Positions 8,613-17,130 of a stretch of DNA of 39,209 bases are shown piece after piece. This stretch comes from an uncultured Gemmiger sp. (GTDB taxonomy: Bacteria > Bacillota > Clostridia > Oscillospirales > Ruminococcaceae): contig CANRLV010000017.1 in NCBI GenBank assembly GCA_947631565.1, forward strand, positions 1 to 39,209, given 5' to 3'. The position numbers were made by a program, and so were the translations under genes. Below the pieces are notes generated by a model. That model did not search any database. It worked only from the letters and a program-made list of their open reading frames with translations, and had not been told where the DNA came from. Numbering within the stretch: position 1 is the stretch's first letter; the number at the start of each line of letters is the position of its first letter.

Positions 8613-9550
8613 GCCATGTCTCCAAACAGCTGCCGGGTCCAGTCCGGCAGGCCGTATTTTTCATCGAGATGGAAGCCGTCAAAGAACTGGCGGTCCTCGT
8701 CGGTCAGGCAGCTGCCGCCCCACTCGTAGTCCAGCAGCCGGAACCCGTATTCGGCGCTCCACGACGCCAGCTGCGGTAGGACCTCGTTCTCCATCACCGG
8801 CGTGATGCCGTAAGCGTCACAGATCTGTGTCCGCACGTTGTCGGCCATCGGCGGCAGCACCACGGTCAGGGCCACGCCGGCCTCGCGGCAGCGGGCGGCC
8901 AGCGCCGGCAGGCGGGCCAGCTGGGCTTCATTCACTGCCCAAGCCTCACAGCGGGGGGCGATGGCGGCCGGGTAGTCATACAGCCGGCGGTGCAGCGGCA
9001 GCGTATGGCCGGCGTCGTCGAGGTAGTCGGCCGGGCCCCAGTCGCCGCTTTCCACGGTATCGGGCGTGCCGCGCACGGTATCCAGGAACACCGTCAGCGT
9101 GTTTAAATTGTATTCAAGGTTCAGGCAGTAGGCGAGGGGGTTTTGCAGCGTCTCCTCCAGCGCCGAGAAGCGGTCGGTGTCATAGCCCGTGTTGAGGGTG
9201 TAGAACGAGAGCGCCAGCAGCATACGGTCGGTGCGGTGGCCGCTGGCCAGCACATAGTCGGCCAGGTCCAGTGTCTCCCGCAGCGAGGCGCCGCCGAAGG
9301 CGAGGTTCTGCCACGGCACGCCGCTGACCTGTTCGATAAGGTCCATGTCAAAGTGGGCCAGGCGGCTGTCGCCGAGAATGACGTTGCTGCCCGGGTCCTG
9401 CTCATAGGCACGCACGCGGGCCACCGGCTGGCTGGAGCCGGACCCCGCCTTGAGGCCAAAATAGTTGTTGGGCTCAAAGGCGACGAAGAACGCCAGCCAC
9501 AGCCACACCGGCACCGAGAGCAGCGCCAGCTTTTTGAGGATGAATCTCAC
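8609..9550 (-). CDS. SGNH/GDSL-type membrane-anchored partner of the MBOAT acyltransferase
   Basis: A 313-residue protein with one N-terminal membrane segment (~8-26) and an extracytoplasmic SGNH-hydrolase-like domain. The nucleophile block GDSR (60-63, Ser62) and the C-terminal catalytic pair in DGFHLDEKYG (Asp291, His294) are both visible. Such proteins (DltD, AlgJ/AlgX and their Firmicutes relatives) accept an acyl group delivered by an MBOAT protein and place it on an extracellular polymer. The start is GTG at 9548-9550, preceded by AAGGGGGTGG. It lies 12 bases after the MBOAT stop. The pairing strongly supports O-acetylation of a surface glycan; the target polymer is unknown. Confidence 0.82.
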   Translation of the reverse strand: MRFILKKLALLSVPVWLWLAFFVAFEPNNYFGLKAGSGSSQPVARVRAYEQDPGSNVILGDSRLAHFDMDLIEQVSGVPWQNLAFGGASLRETLDLADYVLASGHRTDRMLLALSFYTLNTGYDTDRFSALEETLQNPLAYCLNLEYNLNTLTVFLDTVRGTPDTVESGDWGPADYLDDAGHTLPLHRRLYDYPAAIAPRCEAWAVNEAQLARLPALAARCREAGVALTVVLPPMADNVRTQICDAYGITPVMENEVLPQLASWSAEYGFRLLDYEWGGSCLTDEDRQFFDGFHLDEKYGLPDWTRQLFGDMA

Positions 9551-9562
9551 AGCGCCACCCCC

Positions 9563-11041
9563 TTAAAATCCGGCGTACAGGCCAAAACCCGCCGCGCCGC
9601 CAAAGCCGCCGTTCTGCAAAATGTAGCCGACGAGCAAGAACACCACCAGCAGATAGTAGACGGCGGTGCGGTGCTTTTCGGCGCCAAGGCAGTCCTCGGC
9701 CGGGCGGTTTTGGTACACGAGCGCCCGGCGGGCATCCAGCCAAAAGGCCAGCGCCAGCGCCGCCGCCAGGAACGCATAGTAGCCGCCCACCATCAGCGGA
9801 TGGGCGTAAAAGTGGTCGAACACCACGCCGTACAGCTCGGCCCCCAGGCGCGCCGGGGCCCAGCCGCCGGCGCAGGCGGCCAGATACCGCCCGGCATCGG
9901 CCAGCGTACCGCCGCCGCTGCCGACGCGGAAGAACACCATGCCAAAGCACCACAGCGCGAACACGCCGGCCCGCTTGGCCCAAACGATATGCGCCGGGGC
10001 GTGCTTTTTCGGTTTGCCGAGACGGCAGTGCAAGGCCTCCTCGCCCAAACGGCAGGCGGCCTGCCACAGCCCCCAGACGACGAAGGGCCAGCTGTTGCCG
10101 TGCCACAGCCCGGAGACGAAAAACACGATAAAAATGCACAGCGGCGCCGGCAGGTGCCCGCCGAACAGCGCGCCGGTGTCGGCCCAGGCCAGCGGCGTGA
10201 ACAGATAGTCCTGCAGCCACGACGAGAGGCTGATGTGCCAGCGGCTCCAGAAGCCGGAGAAATTGGTGGCAAAAAACGGCGTTTTGAAGTTTTCCGGCAG
10301 TATAAGGCCGAGCAGCAGCCCGACGGCGCGCGCGACCTCGGAATAGCCGCAGAAGTTGAAATAGAGCTGCAGGGTGTAGAAGACCGCCGCCAGCACCCGC
10401 ACCGGTCCGCCGTAGGCGGCGCCGGCGCCGAAGACAGCGTCGACGAAAACGCCCAGCACATCGCTGACCGCGACCAGCTTGAACAGCCCCAGCGCCAGCA
10501 GACGTAAGGCGCGCACGGTGCGCGCGGCGTCAAAGCGGTGCTCGGCGCGCAGCTGCGGCAAAAGCTGCCCGGCCCGGCAGATGGGCCCCTGGGTGACGGT
10601 GGCGAACAGGCTCAAAAACAGCAGGTAATGCAGGGGGCTGCGCTCCGGTTGGCAGGCGCCGGCGGCGACGTCGAACAGGTAGCCCAGCGCCGCAAAGGTG
10701 TAAAAGCTGATGCCCAGCGGCATGGCCACGGCGCGCCAGCCGGAAAGATCTGCAAAGGCGCCGTTGTACTTACAAAACGCCAGCACGGCCACGCTGCCGA
10801 CGGCGCCCAGCGCCAAAAACGCCCGTTTGTGCGCCCCGTCTCCGGCAGCGATGCCCAGCCCGCAGGCCCAGGTCAGGGCAGCCACGCCCAGCAGCACCGG
10901 CAGCGCGCGCGGCATGGCGAGCGCGTAAAAGAACAGGCTGGCGGCGAGCAAAAACGGGCTCTGGACCTTATGCGGCAGGTGCAGGTACACGGCCGCGGTG
11001 ACGAGCAGAAAGGCAAAAAAGCCAAAGCTTTGCAGGCTCAC
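9563..11041 (-). CDS. MBOAT family membrane-bound O-acyltransferase (AlgI/DltB/PatA-like)
   Basis: A 492-residue multi-spanning protein with the MBOAT signature FWSRWHISLSSWL (264-276) and the catalytic histidine in SGLWHGNSW (His314), plus the family's QLYFNFCGYSE segment (~225-235). It moves an acyl (usually acetyl) group across the membrane to the SGNH partner encoded next. GTG 11041 is chosen: GGAGG (plus-strand complement 11051-11055) is nine bases upstream, whereas the first possible GTG at 11059 would lie before that site. It is the first gene of the minus-strand operon and has a good promoter of its own. The family is certain; the acyl group and acceptor are inferred only from family behaviour. 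Confidence 0.93.
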   Translation of the reverse strand: MSLQSFGFFAFLLVTAAVYLHLPHKVQSPFLLAASLFFYALAMPRALPVLLGVAALTWACGLGIAAGDGAHKRAFLALGAVGSVAVLAFCKYNGAFADLSGWRAVAMPLGISFYTFAALGYLFDVAAGACQPERSPLHYLLFLSLFATVTQGPICRAGQLLPQLRAEHRFDAARTVRALRLLALGLFKLVAVSDVLGVFVDAVFGAGAAYGGPVRVLAAVFYTLQLYFNFCGYSEVARAVGLLLGLILPENFKTPFFATNFSGFWSRWHISLSSWLQDYLFTPLAWADTGALFGGHLPAPLCIFIVFFVSGLWHGNSWPFVVWGLWQAACRLGEEALHCRLGKPKKHAPAHIVWAKRAGVFALWCFGMVFFRVGSGGGTLADAGRYLAACAGGWAPARLGAELYGVVFDHFYAHPLMVGGYYAFLAAALALAFWLDARRALVYQNRPAEDCLGAEKHRTAVYYLLVVFLLVGYILQNGGFGGAAGFGLYAGF

Positions 11042-11075
11042 GGCCACACACCTCCACACTATCAGGATATCTCAT

Positions 11076-11104
11076 ATTATACAGGGTTTTGGCGCGTCTG
11101 TAAA
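11076..11104 (-). promoter_or_regulatory. Promoter of the MBOAT-to-hflX operon
   Basis: Reading the minus strand: TTTACA (complement of 11099-11104), 17-base spacer, TATAAT (complement of 11076-11081). Transcription would start near 11069 and reach the GTG at 11041 after a short leader. It faces away from the kinase promoter at 11117-11145. Confidence 0.78.
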
Positions 11105-11116
11105 GGGCGGGGGCGG

Positions 11117-11145
11117 TTGCAAAAACCGCGCCCATGTGCTACAAT
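11117..11145 (+). promoter_or_regulatory. Promoter of the KdgK-like kinase gene
   Basis: TTGCAA at 11117-11122, 17-base spacer, extended minus-10 TGC-TACAAT at 11137-11145. A 12-base perfect palindrome (GCCGCGCGCGGC, starting at 11163) follows in the leader and could be an operator or a hairpin. Confidence 0.7.
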
Positions 11146-11218
11146 ACCAAATAACAAAGCCCGCCGCGCGCGGCACCTGACCACAAAAAACAAATCTTTG
11201 ATACAAAGGAGACGAGCC

Positions 11219-12307
11219 ATGGAACACCACAACCCCATCGCCGCGGACCCGACCAACGCCAAGCGCTTTATCACCATCGGCGAGGTCATGCTGCGCCTGA
11301 CCCCGCCCAACTACGAGAAGATCCGCATGGCCACCAGCTTTGAGGCCAGCTACGGCGGCAGCGAGGCCAACATCGCGCTGGCGCTGGCCAACCTCGGCGT
11401 CGACAGCACCTTCTTCAGCGTCGTGCCGAGCAACTCGCTGGGTAAGAGCGCCGTGCGCTGGCTGCGCTCCAACGATGTGCACTGCACGCCGGTCATCCTC
11501 TCGACTCACGCGCAGACGCCCACCCACCGCCTCGGCACCTATTACCTGGAGACCGGCTACGGCATCCGCGCCAGCAAGGTCACCTATGACCGCAAGCACA
11601 GCGCCTTTACCGAGTTCGATTACTCGACCGTCGACGTCGACGCCCTGCTCGACGGCTTTGACTGGCTGCACCTGTCCGGCATCACGCCGGCGCTGGGCAA
11701 GGGCTGCGCCGATTTCATCCTGCGCTGCCTCAAGACCGCCAAGGAGAAAGGCCTGACCGTCAGCTTTGACGGCAACTTCCGCAGCGCGCTGTGGACCTGG
11801 GAGGAAGCGCGGGACTACTGCACCCAGTGCCTGCCCTATGTCGACGTGTTGTTCGGCATCGAGCCCTACCACCTCTGGCGCGACGAGGACGACCACGCCA
11901 AGGGCGACTATAAGGACGGCGTGCCTCTGCAGCCCAGCTATGAGCAGCAGGACGAGATCTTCCAGGCCTTCATCGCCCGCTATCCCAACCTCAAATGCCT
12001 GGCCCGCCATGTGCGCTACGCGCATTCCGGCTCCGAGAACAGCCTCAAGGCCTTTATGTGGTACGAGGGCCACACCTTTGAGAGCAAGCTGTTCACCTTC
12101 AACATCCTGGACCGCGTGGGCGGCGGCGACGCCTTCGCCAGCGGGCTCATCTACGCCATGATGCACGATTACAAGGCGATGGACATGGTCAACTTCGCGG
12201 TGGCCAGCAGCGTCATCAAGCACACCATCCACGGCGACGCCAACATCACCGACGACGTCGACACCATCCGCAACCTGATGAACATGAACTACGACATCAA
12301 GCGCTGA
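11219..12307 (+). CDS. kdgK: PfkB-family sugar kinase, 2-keto-3-deoxygluconate kinase-like
   Basis: A 362-residue ribokinase-fold enzyme. The substrate-side N-terminus has TIGEVMLRLTPP and the GGSEAN loop (46-51). The middle holds DGNFRSALW (184-192), the D-x-N-x-R pattern of KDG kinases, and the ATP/anion-hole signature GGGDAFASG (301-309) contains catalytic Asp304. KDG kinase phosphorylates 2-keto-3-deoxygluconate on the way to KDPG, in uronic-acid and pectin breakdown. ATG 11219 is preceded by AAAGGAG at spacing about seven. It is transcribed alone from its own promoter and ended by a terminator; no KDPG aldolase or uronate genes lie nearby, so the physiological sugar is inferred from sequence only. 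A different PfkB substrate remains possible. Confidence 0.8.
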   Translation: MEHHNPIAADPTNAKRFITIGEVMLRLTPPNYEKIRMATSFEASYGGSEANIALALANLGVDSTFFSVVPSNSLGKSAVRWLRSNDVHCTPVILSTHAQTPTHRLGTYYLETGYGIRASKVTYDRKHSAFTEFDYSTVDVDALLDGFDWLHLSGITPALGKGCADFILRCLKTAKEKGLTVSFDGNFRSALWTWEEARDYCTQCLPYVDVLFGIEPYHLWRDEDDHAKGDYKDGVPLQPSYEQQDEIFQAFIARYPNLKCLARHVRYAHSGSENSLKAFMWYEGHTFESKLFTFNILDRVGGGDAFASGLIYAMMHDYKAMDMVNFAVASSVIKHTIHGDANITDDVDTIRNLMNMNYDIKR

Positions 12308-12319
12308 ATCGTTCGCTCT

Positions 12320-12350
12320 GCGCCCTTCCCACTCCGGGAGGGGCGCTTTT
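12320..12350 (+). terminator. Intrinsic terminator after the kinase gene
   Basis: An 11-bp stem (12320-12330 with 12336-12346, one G-T pair), five-base loop and TTTT at 12347-12350, placed 12 bases after the stop. Confidence 0.88.
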
Positions 12351-12362
12351 GCGTGTAAACGG

Positions 12363-12391
12363 TTGAAATTTGCCCCCGAATCAGGTATACT
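12363..12391 (+). promoter_or_regulatory. Promoter of the legB-like / GT-C operon
   Basis: TTGAAA at 12363-12368, 17-base spacer, TATACT at 12386-12391. Transcription from about 12398 gives a leader of roughly 60 bases with a small GC hairpin (12425-12430 with 12435-12440) directly before AAAGGAG at 12441-12447. All genes to 20510 could be read from here; no later terminator or promoter is seen inside. Confidence 0.75.
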
Positions 12392-12456
12392 GATTGTAAC
12401 TGTTTGTAACCGGAGACCTACCCCCGCGGCCCCGGCCGCGAAAGGAGCGTATACAA

Positions 12457-13440
12457 ATGTCCCATACCGTGGTCGTTACCGGCGCCGACGGCTTTATCGG
12501 CAGCCATCTGGCTGAGGAGCTGGTCAAAAAAGGCGAGAAGGTGCGCGCTTTCTGCCTGTACAATTCCTTCGGCTCCTGCGGCTGGATCGATACCCTGCCG
12601 CCCGAGATCAAGGGCGAGATGGAGATCTTTATGGGCGACGTGCGGGACCCCAACGGCGTGCGCACCGCCCTGCGCGGGCAGGAACGGGTCTACCACCTGG
12701 CCGCGCTCATCGCCATCCCCTTCAGCTACCACTCGCCCGACAGCTATGTCGACACCAACATCAAGGGCACCCTCAATATTCTGAACGCCGCGCGCGAGCT
12801 CGGCACGCAGCGCGTGCTCGTCACCTCGACCAGCGAGGTCTACGGCACGGCGCAGTATGTGCCCATCGACGAAAAGCACCCCTACCAGGGCCAGAGCCCC
12901 TACTCGGCCACCAAGATCGGCGCCGACCGCCTGGCCGAGAGCTTTTACCGCAGCTTCGACCTGCCGGTGAGCATCGTGCGGCCTTTCAATACCTACGGGC
13001 CGCGGCAGTCCGGCCGGGCCATCATCCCCACCATCATCACCCAGCTGCTGGCCGGGCAGAAGCAGATACGCCTCGGCAGCCTGACCCCGACGCGGGACTT
13101 CAACTACGTCAAGGATACCGTGGCCGGCTTCATGGCCATCGCCGACTGTGACGCCGCCATCGGGCAGGAGCTCAACATCGCCACCGGGCAGGAGCATTCC
13201 ATCGGCGACCTGGCGCGGGAGCTCATCGCCCAGATCGACCCCGCGGCCGAGATCGTCTGCGAGGCCGAGCGTCTGCGCCCCGCCAAGAGCGAGGTCAACC
13301 GCCTGCTGGGCGACGCCACCAAGCTGCGCACCATGACCGGCTGGGCCCCGCAGTACACCTTCGCCGAGGGCCTGGCCGCCACCATCGACTTTTTGCGCGG
13401 CAATCTCGATTCCTACAAGGTCGGGCAATACATTTTGTAA
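12457..13440 (+). CDS. legB: NAD-dependent sugar-nucleotide dehydratase/epimerase, LegB-like (extended SDR)
   Basis: A 327-residue extended short-chain dehydrogenase. The NAD-binding motif TGADGFIGSH is at residues 8-17; Ser/Thr of STSEVYG (124-130) and the YSATK pair (Tyr149, Lys153) are catalytic. The early YNSFGSCGW segment (35-43) is typical of the LegB-type branch, which acts as UDP-GlcNAc 4,6-dehydratase in legionaminic-acid pathways. The usual partner LegC aminotransferase and the sugar synthase are not in this window, so this enzyme may supply a keto-sugar nucleotide for another deoxyamino sugar. It opens a plus-strand operon of membrane glycosyltransferase-like genes. The family is sure; the LegB reaction itself is a similarity-based inference and should be tested. 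Confidence 0.75.
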   Translation: MSHTVVVTGADGFIGSHLAEELVKKGEKVRAFCLYNSFGSCGWIDTLPPEIKGEMEIFMGDVRDPNGVRTALRGQERVYHLAALIAIPFSYHSPDSYVDTNIKGTLNILNAARELGTQRVLVTSTSEVYGTAQYVPIDEKHPYQGQSPYSATKIGADRLAESFYRSFDLPVSIVRPFNTYGPRQSGRAIIPTIITQLLAGQKQIRLGSLTPTRDFNYVKDTVAGFMAIADCDAAIGQELNIATGQEHSIGDLARELIAQIDPAAEIVCEAERLRPAKSEVNRLLGDATKLRTMTGWAPQYTFAEGLAATIDFLRGNLDSYKVGQYIL

Positions 13441-13449
13441 TAATTTTAG

Positions 13450-15114
13450 ATGGATATACGCAACGTAAAAACCGCATCCAGACCGCGCGGCCCCGCCCTC
13501 CGGTGGGGCCTGGCCGTGCTGGGCGCGGTGTGCGCCGGCCTGGGGCTGAGCTATGTTTGGCGGGTGCTCTTTTATCTGGACGAGCGCCTTGCCCCGGCCT
13601 TCGTCACGCTGGGCTGCATCGGACTGGCGCTGCTTTTTGTGGGGGCGGCTGCGCTGGTACGCTTTGCGTGCAGGGGCTTTGCCGCCAAGGGCGCGGCGTG
13701 CATCTTTTTGTGCGGGCTGCTGTTCGTCTTCGCCAACGCGCCGCTGCAGACCCCCGATGAGACGGACCATTATCTGCGCACCTACGCGATCTCGCTGGGC
13801 CGGCTGGACTTTGATGCCGGGCGCGGTTACCCGCAGGACGTGTCGGCCCTGCTCACGGCCTTCCCCGGCGCGTGGGTCAACGCCCACACCTCGGTGGGCG
13901 TCGGCACCGACCCCGTGACCGGCGGTGAGCAGACCTATGACACGGCCGGCTACGCCCTCAAGCGCTGGGGTGACGGGCCGATCCAGAGCGTGGCCGACAG
14001 CTTTGCCGCCTATTTCGGCGGCGAGAGCACCGAGCCGGTGCGCGAACCCTTGAGCTTCCTTATCCTGCCTTTCGTGCCGGGCGCCGTCGGCATGGCGCTG
14101 GCCCGGCTGTTGGGGCTGGGGGCGCTGGGCTGCCTGTACGGCGGGCGCATCGGCAACCTGCTGGCCTACACGCTGCTGTGCCGGTTGGCGCTGCAAAAGG
14201 CGCACCGCGCCCGCCCGCTGCTGCTGGGCTTCATGCTGCTGCCGCTTTCCCTGTATATGGCGGCGAGCCTGAGCTATGATGCCACGCTGCTGGGCGGCTA
14301 CTACCTGATGCTGGCCCTGCTCACCCGTCGGCACTGGAACACCGCCGCGGCCGCGCAGTACGCCGCGGCCTGCGTGTGGGTGAACGTCGCCAAGCCCTAC
14401 CTGAACCTTTTGTGGGTGCTGCTGCCGCTGCTGGTGGCGGCGCCGGACTGGCAGGCAAAGGGCCGCCGCCGGCACTGGTGCCTGGGTATGCTGGCCGGCG
14501 CGCTGGCCGCCGCCGGGCTGGTGGAATGGTACGGCCGCGCGTTCCGGCACGGGTACCCGGCCGTCATTGAACGGCAGGGCGGCGCGGCCGTGGACGGCGC
14601 CGCCCAGCTCGGCTTTATTTTGCGCAACCCGCTGCGTTACCTGGCCGTGGTGCTGGGCACACTGTATGAGAACGACGGCTTTCTCGGCCAGCTGGGCCTG
14701 TTTGGCTGGAAGGACCTGCCGGTGCCGCTGCTCAGCCTGACCGGGCCGCTGGTGCTGGCCGCGGGCGTGCTGTTTTCGGCCGGGGCGGGGCAGAGCCTGG
14801 GCCGCCGGCGCAGCGCGGGGCTGGGCGTGTTTGCCGCCGTCTATGCGCTGGGCGCGATGACCGCCATGTACATCACCTACACCCCGGTGGGCATGGTGCG
14901 CATCGTCGGCTTGCAGGCGCGCTACTTTCTGCCGGTGTTCCTGGCCCTGGGCTTTGGCGCGGCGGCTGCCTTGCGCCGCGCCGCCTGGCCTGACCTTGCC
15001 GCCGAGCGCGCGCAGCGGCTGGCGCTGCCGATCTTCGGCGGGTACGCGGCGCTGGCGGCGGTGCTTTTGTTCCAGCATTATTTTATCGGGCCGTTTTATA
15101 CCGTGCCCGTGTGA
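13450..15114 (+). CDS. DUF2142 family multi-spanning membrane protein (GT-C-like)
   Basis: A 554-residue integral membrane protein with about 11-13 hydrophobic segments. After the first two or three helices comes PDETDHYLRTYAISLG (roughly residues 102-117), the acidic first-loop motif that marks DUF2142 proteins and recalls the catalytic loop of GT-C glycosyltransferases, which use polyprenyl-phosphate sugars outside the membrane. It begins nine bases after the dehydratase stop; no clear Shine-Dalgarno is present before ATG 13450 (AT-rich TAATAATTTTAG), so translation may depend on re-initiation. Function is not experimentally known for most of the family; polysaccharide-locus context supports a glycan polymerase or sugar-transferase role. 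Confidence 0.8.
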   Translation: MDIRNVKTASRPRGPALRWGLAVLGAVCAGLGLSYVWRVLFYLDERLAPAFVTLGCIGLALLFVGAAALVRFACRGFAAKGAACIFLCGLLFVFANAPLQTPDETDHYLRTYAISLGRLDFDAGRGYPQDVSALLTAFPGAWVNAHTSVGVGTDPVTGGEQTYDTAGYALKRWGDGPIQSVADSFAAYFGGESTEPVREPLSFLILPFVPGAVGMALARLLGLGALGCLYGGRIGNLLAYTLLCRLALQKAHRARPLLLGFMLLPLSLYMAASLSYDATLLGGYYLMLALLTRRHWNTAAAAQYAAACVWVNVAKPYLNLLWVLLPLLVAAPDWQAKGRRRHWCLGMLAGALAAAGLVEWYGRAFRHGYPAVIERQGGAAVDGAAQLGFILRNPLRYLAVVLGTLYENDGFLGQLGLFGWKDLPVPLLSLTGPLVLAAGVLFSAGAGQSLGRRRSAGLGVFAAVYALGAMTAMYITYTPVGMVRIVGLQARYFLPVFLALGFGAAAALRRAAWPDLAAERAQRLALPIFGGYAALAAVLLFQHYFIGPFYTVPV

Positions 15115-15141
15115 GTTTGACCCCGGAAGGAGGCGTGCGCC

Positions 15142-17130
15142 ATGGCGTTGCTCAGCGGTGTGCTGGTGCTGGCATTGGTGTGCGCCTTTGCGCTTTGTGC
15201 GGCGGCGCGCACCGGGCTGGATGCCGCCCTGCTGCCCCTGCCCACGCTGGCCGGGGCGGTAGTGGCGCTGCTGGTGTTTGCCTGCCTGGGCGTTTTGCGC
15301 CCCGGCCTGTGGGCGGTGCTGGCGGCGCTGGCGCTGGGGGCCGTCTGGTGCACCGTGCGCGCCGGCATCCCGGCCCTGAAAAAGGCAGCGGCCAGCCCTG
15401 GCTGGGTGCTGTTTGCGGCCGCCTCGCTGTTTTTTTGGGGCGTGCTCGCCGTGCGGCAGCCGATGTTCACCCAATGGGATGAGTTCACGGCCTGGGGCCT
15501 GGCCCCCAAGCTGGTCAAGCAGCTGGATGCCCTGTATGTGGCCGCGCCCGGCAACCTGACAGCCAGCCACACGCTGCCCGGCACCAGCCTGGTCTGCTAC
15601 CTGTTCCTGGCATTTTCGCCCCGGTTTGCCGAGTGGGCGTGCATGGCGGCGCTGGACACACTGGCCATGGCCTGTGCGGCGGCCGCCGCCGGCGGGGCAC
15701 GCGGCAAACGCTGGCCGGCCGGGGTGGTTCTGTTCGCCCTTGCGGCGCTGCTGCCGTTCTGGTTCAGCACAATGCCGGCCGGCACGCCCAACATCACCTA
15801 CGCGAGTGCCATGGCCGATACCCCGCTGGGGCTGGTCTTCGGCGGGGCGCTGTGCCTGTATTTCGCCGCCCCGCGCCGGCGCACCGGCCTGCTGCTGGCC
15901 CTGCTGCCGCTGGCGCTGCTGGCTCTGCTCAAGGATATCGCCTTTGCCTACGGGCTCATCGCCGCCTTTGTCATCGCGCTGGACCGGTTGTTCTGCGCGC
16001 CGGGCGGCGCGGGCCGGCGCATCGGGGCAGCGGGGGGCGCGGTGTGCGCCGCCGCCGCGCCGGTGGTGCTGGCCTTTGTGGGCTGGAACCGCTATACCGC
16101 CGCCGCCGACCCGGCGGTGGAGGCGGCCGGGACCGTGGGCAGCGCGGGTTTAAGCTACGGCGCCGTGCTTGTGGGCGGCGTCAGGCAGCTGCTCGGCATC
16201 GGGCGGGAGGAAAAGTTCGCCCAGCTGATGGATCTGATGGGCCGCGCCTTCTGGCAGCGGCGGGTGGCGCTGGCCGGCGGCAGCTGGCTGGTGCTGGTGC
16301 TGGCCGTGTGCATCGCCGCCGCGGCCGCGCTGACCGAACCTGGGGCCGGCCGGGCCGGGCGCCGCCGCCCGCTGGTGCTGTGCGCGGGGCTGGCTTTCTG
16401 TTTTGCGGCGCTCTACGCGTTCCACCTGATCTTATACCACTATAACTTTGCCGAGAGGGAAGCCCTCGTCCTCAAGGACTATGAGCGCTACCTGACCCCC
16501 TACTTTATCGGCTGGCTGATGCCGCTGCTGGGCTTTTTGGGCCGCGGCGGGCGCCGGGGCGGTCAGGTGCTGGCGCTGGGCGCGGCGGCGCTGGCTGCCG
16601 TCATCGCCTGGCGCGGGGTGCCGACGGCGGGCTTCTGGACGAATGCCGACAGCCTGTATACCCTGCGCGCCGACGTGCAGCGCCGGGCCGCCGCCGCCAA
16701 CGCGGTGCTGGACCAAAACGACCGGGTGCTGGTGCTCAGCCAGGGCGACGACGCCACCCGCTGGTACTATTACAAGTACGAGCTGGCGGGCAAGGTCGTC
16801 AACGGATACGGCGGTATGTGGTGGGGCGATGACGACCTTTCCAGCCGCTGGGACAGCGATTTTATGAACATGGTGGGCAGCTATCGCTTTGGACCCTATG
16901 ACTTTCAGGCCGTGGGCAACGCGAATTCCCTCATCGGCTGGATGACCGAAAAGAGATGCGATTACCTGCTCATCGACCGTGCCGACGCCTATCTGGAGGA
17001 GGATTTCAGCTACGCCTTCGCGGGCGGTCTGACCGCTGATATGCCGGCCACGCTCTACCGCTTTGAGGGCGCGGACAAGGACGTCTGCTTTACCCCGGTG
17101 GCGGTGGCGGAAAGCGGGGTGCAGCGATGA
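15142..17130 (+). CDS. Large GT-C-like membrane protein, module copy 1
   Basis: A 662-residue protein with about 11-13 hydrophobic segments and an extracytoplasmic C-terminal domain (~510-662). The first long loop carries VRQPMFTQWDEFTAWG (about residues 103-118), an acidic D-E pair placed like the catalytic Asp of GT-C enzymes. A second conserved block, YERYLTPYFIGW, precedes the C-terminal domain, which contains DRVLVLSQGDDATRWYYY. I do not recognise a named family. The gene two downstream (17791-19863) shares all these blocks and is clearly a paralogue. ATG 15142 follows GGAAGGAGG at good spacing. The stop overlaps the next start (ATGA). Likely a sugar transferase or polymerase acting on a surface glycan; that is inferred. 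Confidence 0.72.
   Translation: MALLSGVLVLALVCAFALCAAARTGLDAALLPLPTLAGAVVALLVFACLGVLRPGLWAVLAALALGAVWCTVRAGIPALKKAAASPGWVLFAAASLFFWGVLAVRQPMFTQWDEFTAWGLAPKLVKQLDALYVAAPGNLTASHTLPGTSLVCYLFLAFSPRFAEWACMAALDTLAMACAAAAAGGARGKRWPAGVVLFALAALLPFWFSTMPAGTPNITYASAMADTPLGLVFGGALCLYFAAPRRRTGLLLALLPLALLALLKDIAFAYGLIAAFVIALDRLFCAPGGAGRRIGAAGGAVCAAAAPVVLAFVGWNRYTAAADPAVEAAGTVGSAGLSYGAVLVGGVRQLLGIGREEKFAQLMDLMGRAFWQRRVALAGGSWLVLVLAVCIAAAAALTEPGAGRAGRRRPLVLCAGLAFCFAALYAFHLILYHYNFAEREALVLKDYERYLTPYFIGWLMPLLGFLGRGGRRGGQVLALGAAALAAVIAWRGVPTAGFWTNADSLYTLRADVQRRAAAANAVLDQNDRVLVLSQGDDATRWYYYKYELAGKVVNGYGGMWWGDDDLSSRWDSDFMNMVGSYRFGPYDFQAVGNANSLIGWMTEKRCDYLLIDRADAYLEEDFSYAFAGGLTADMPATLYRFEGADKDVCFTPVAVAESGVQR

Noticed and set aside
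12418-15570. 1050-codon open frame on the minus strand opposite legB and the DUF2142 gene
   Set aside because: It is low-complexity in Q, R, A, G and H and antisense to recognised families, without a ribosome site. It is a GC-content artefact.
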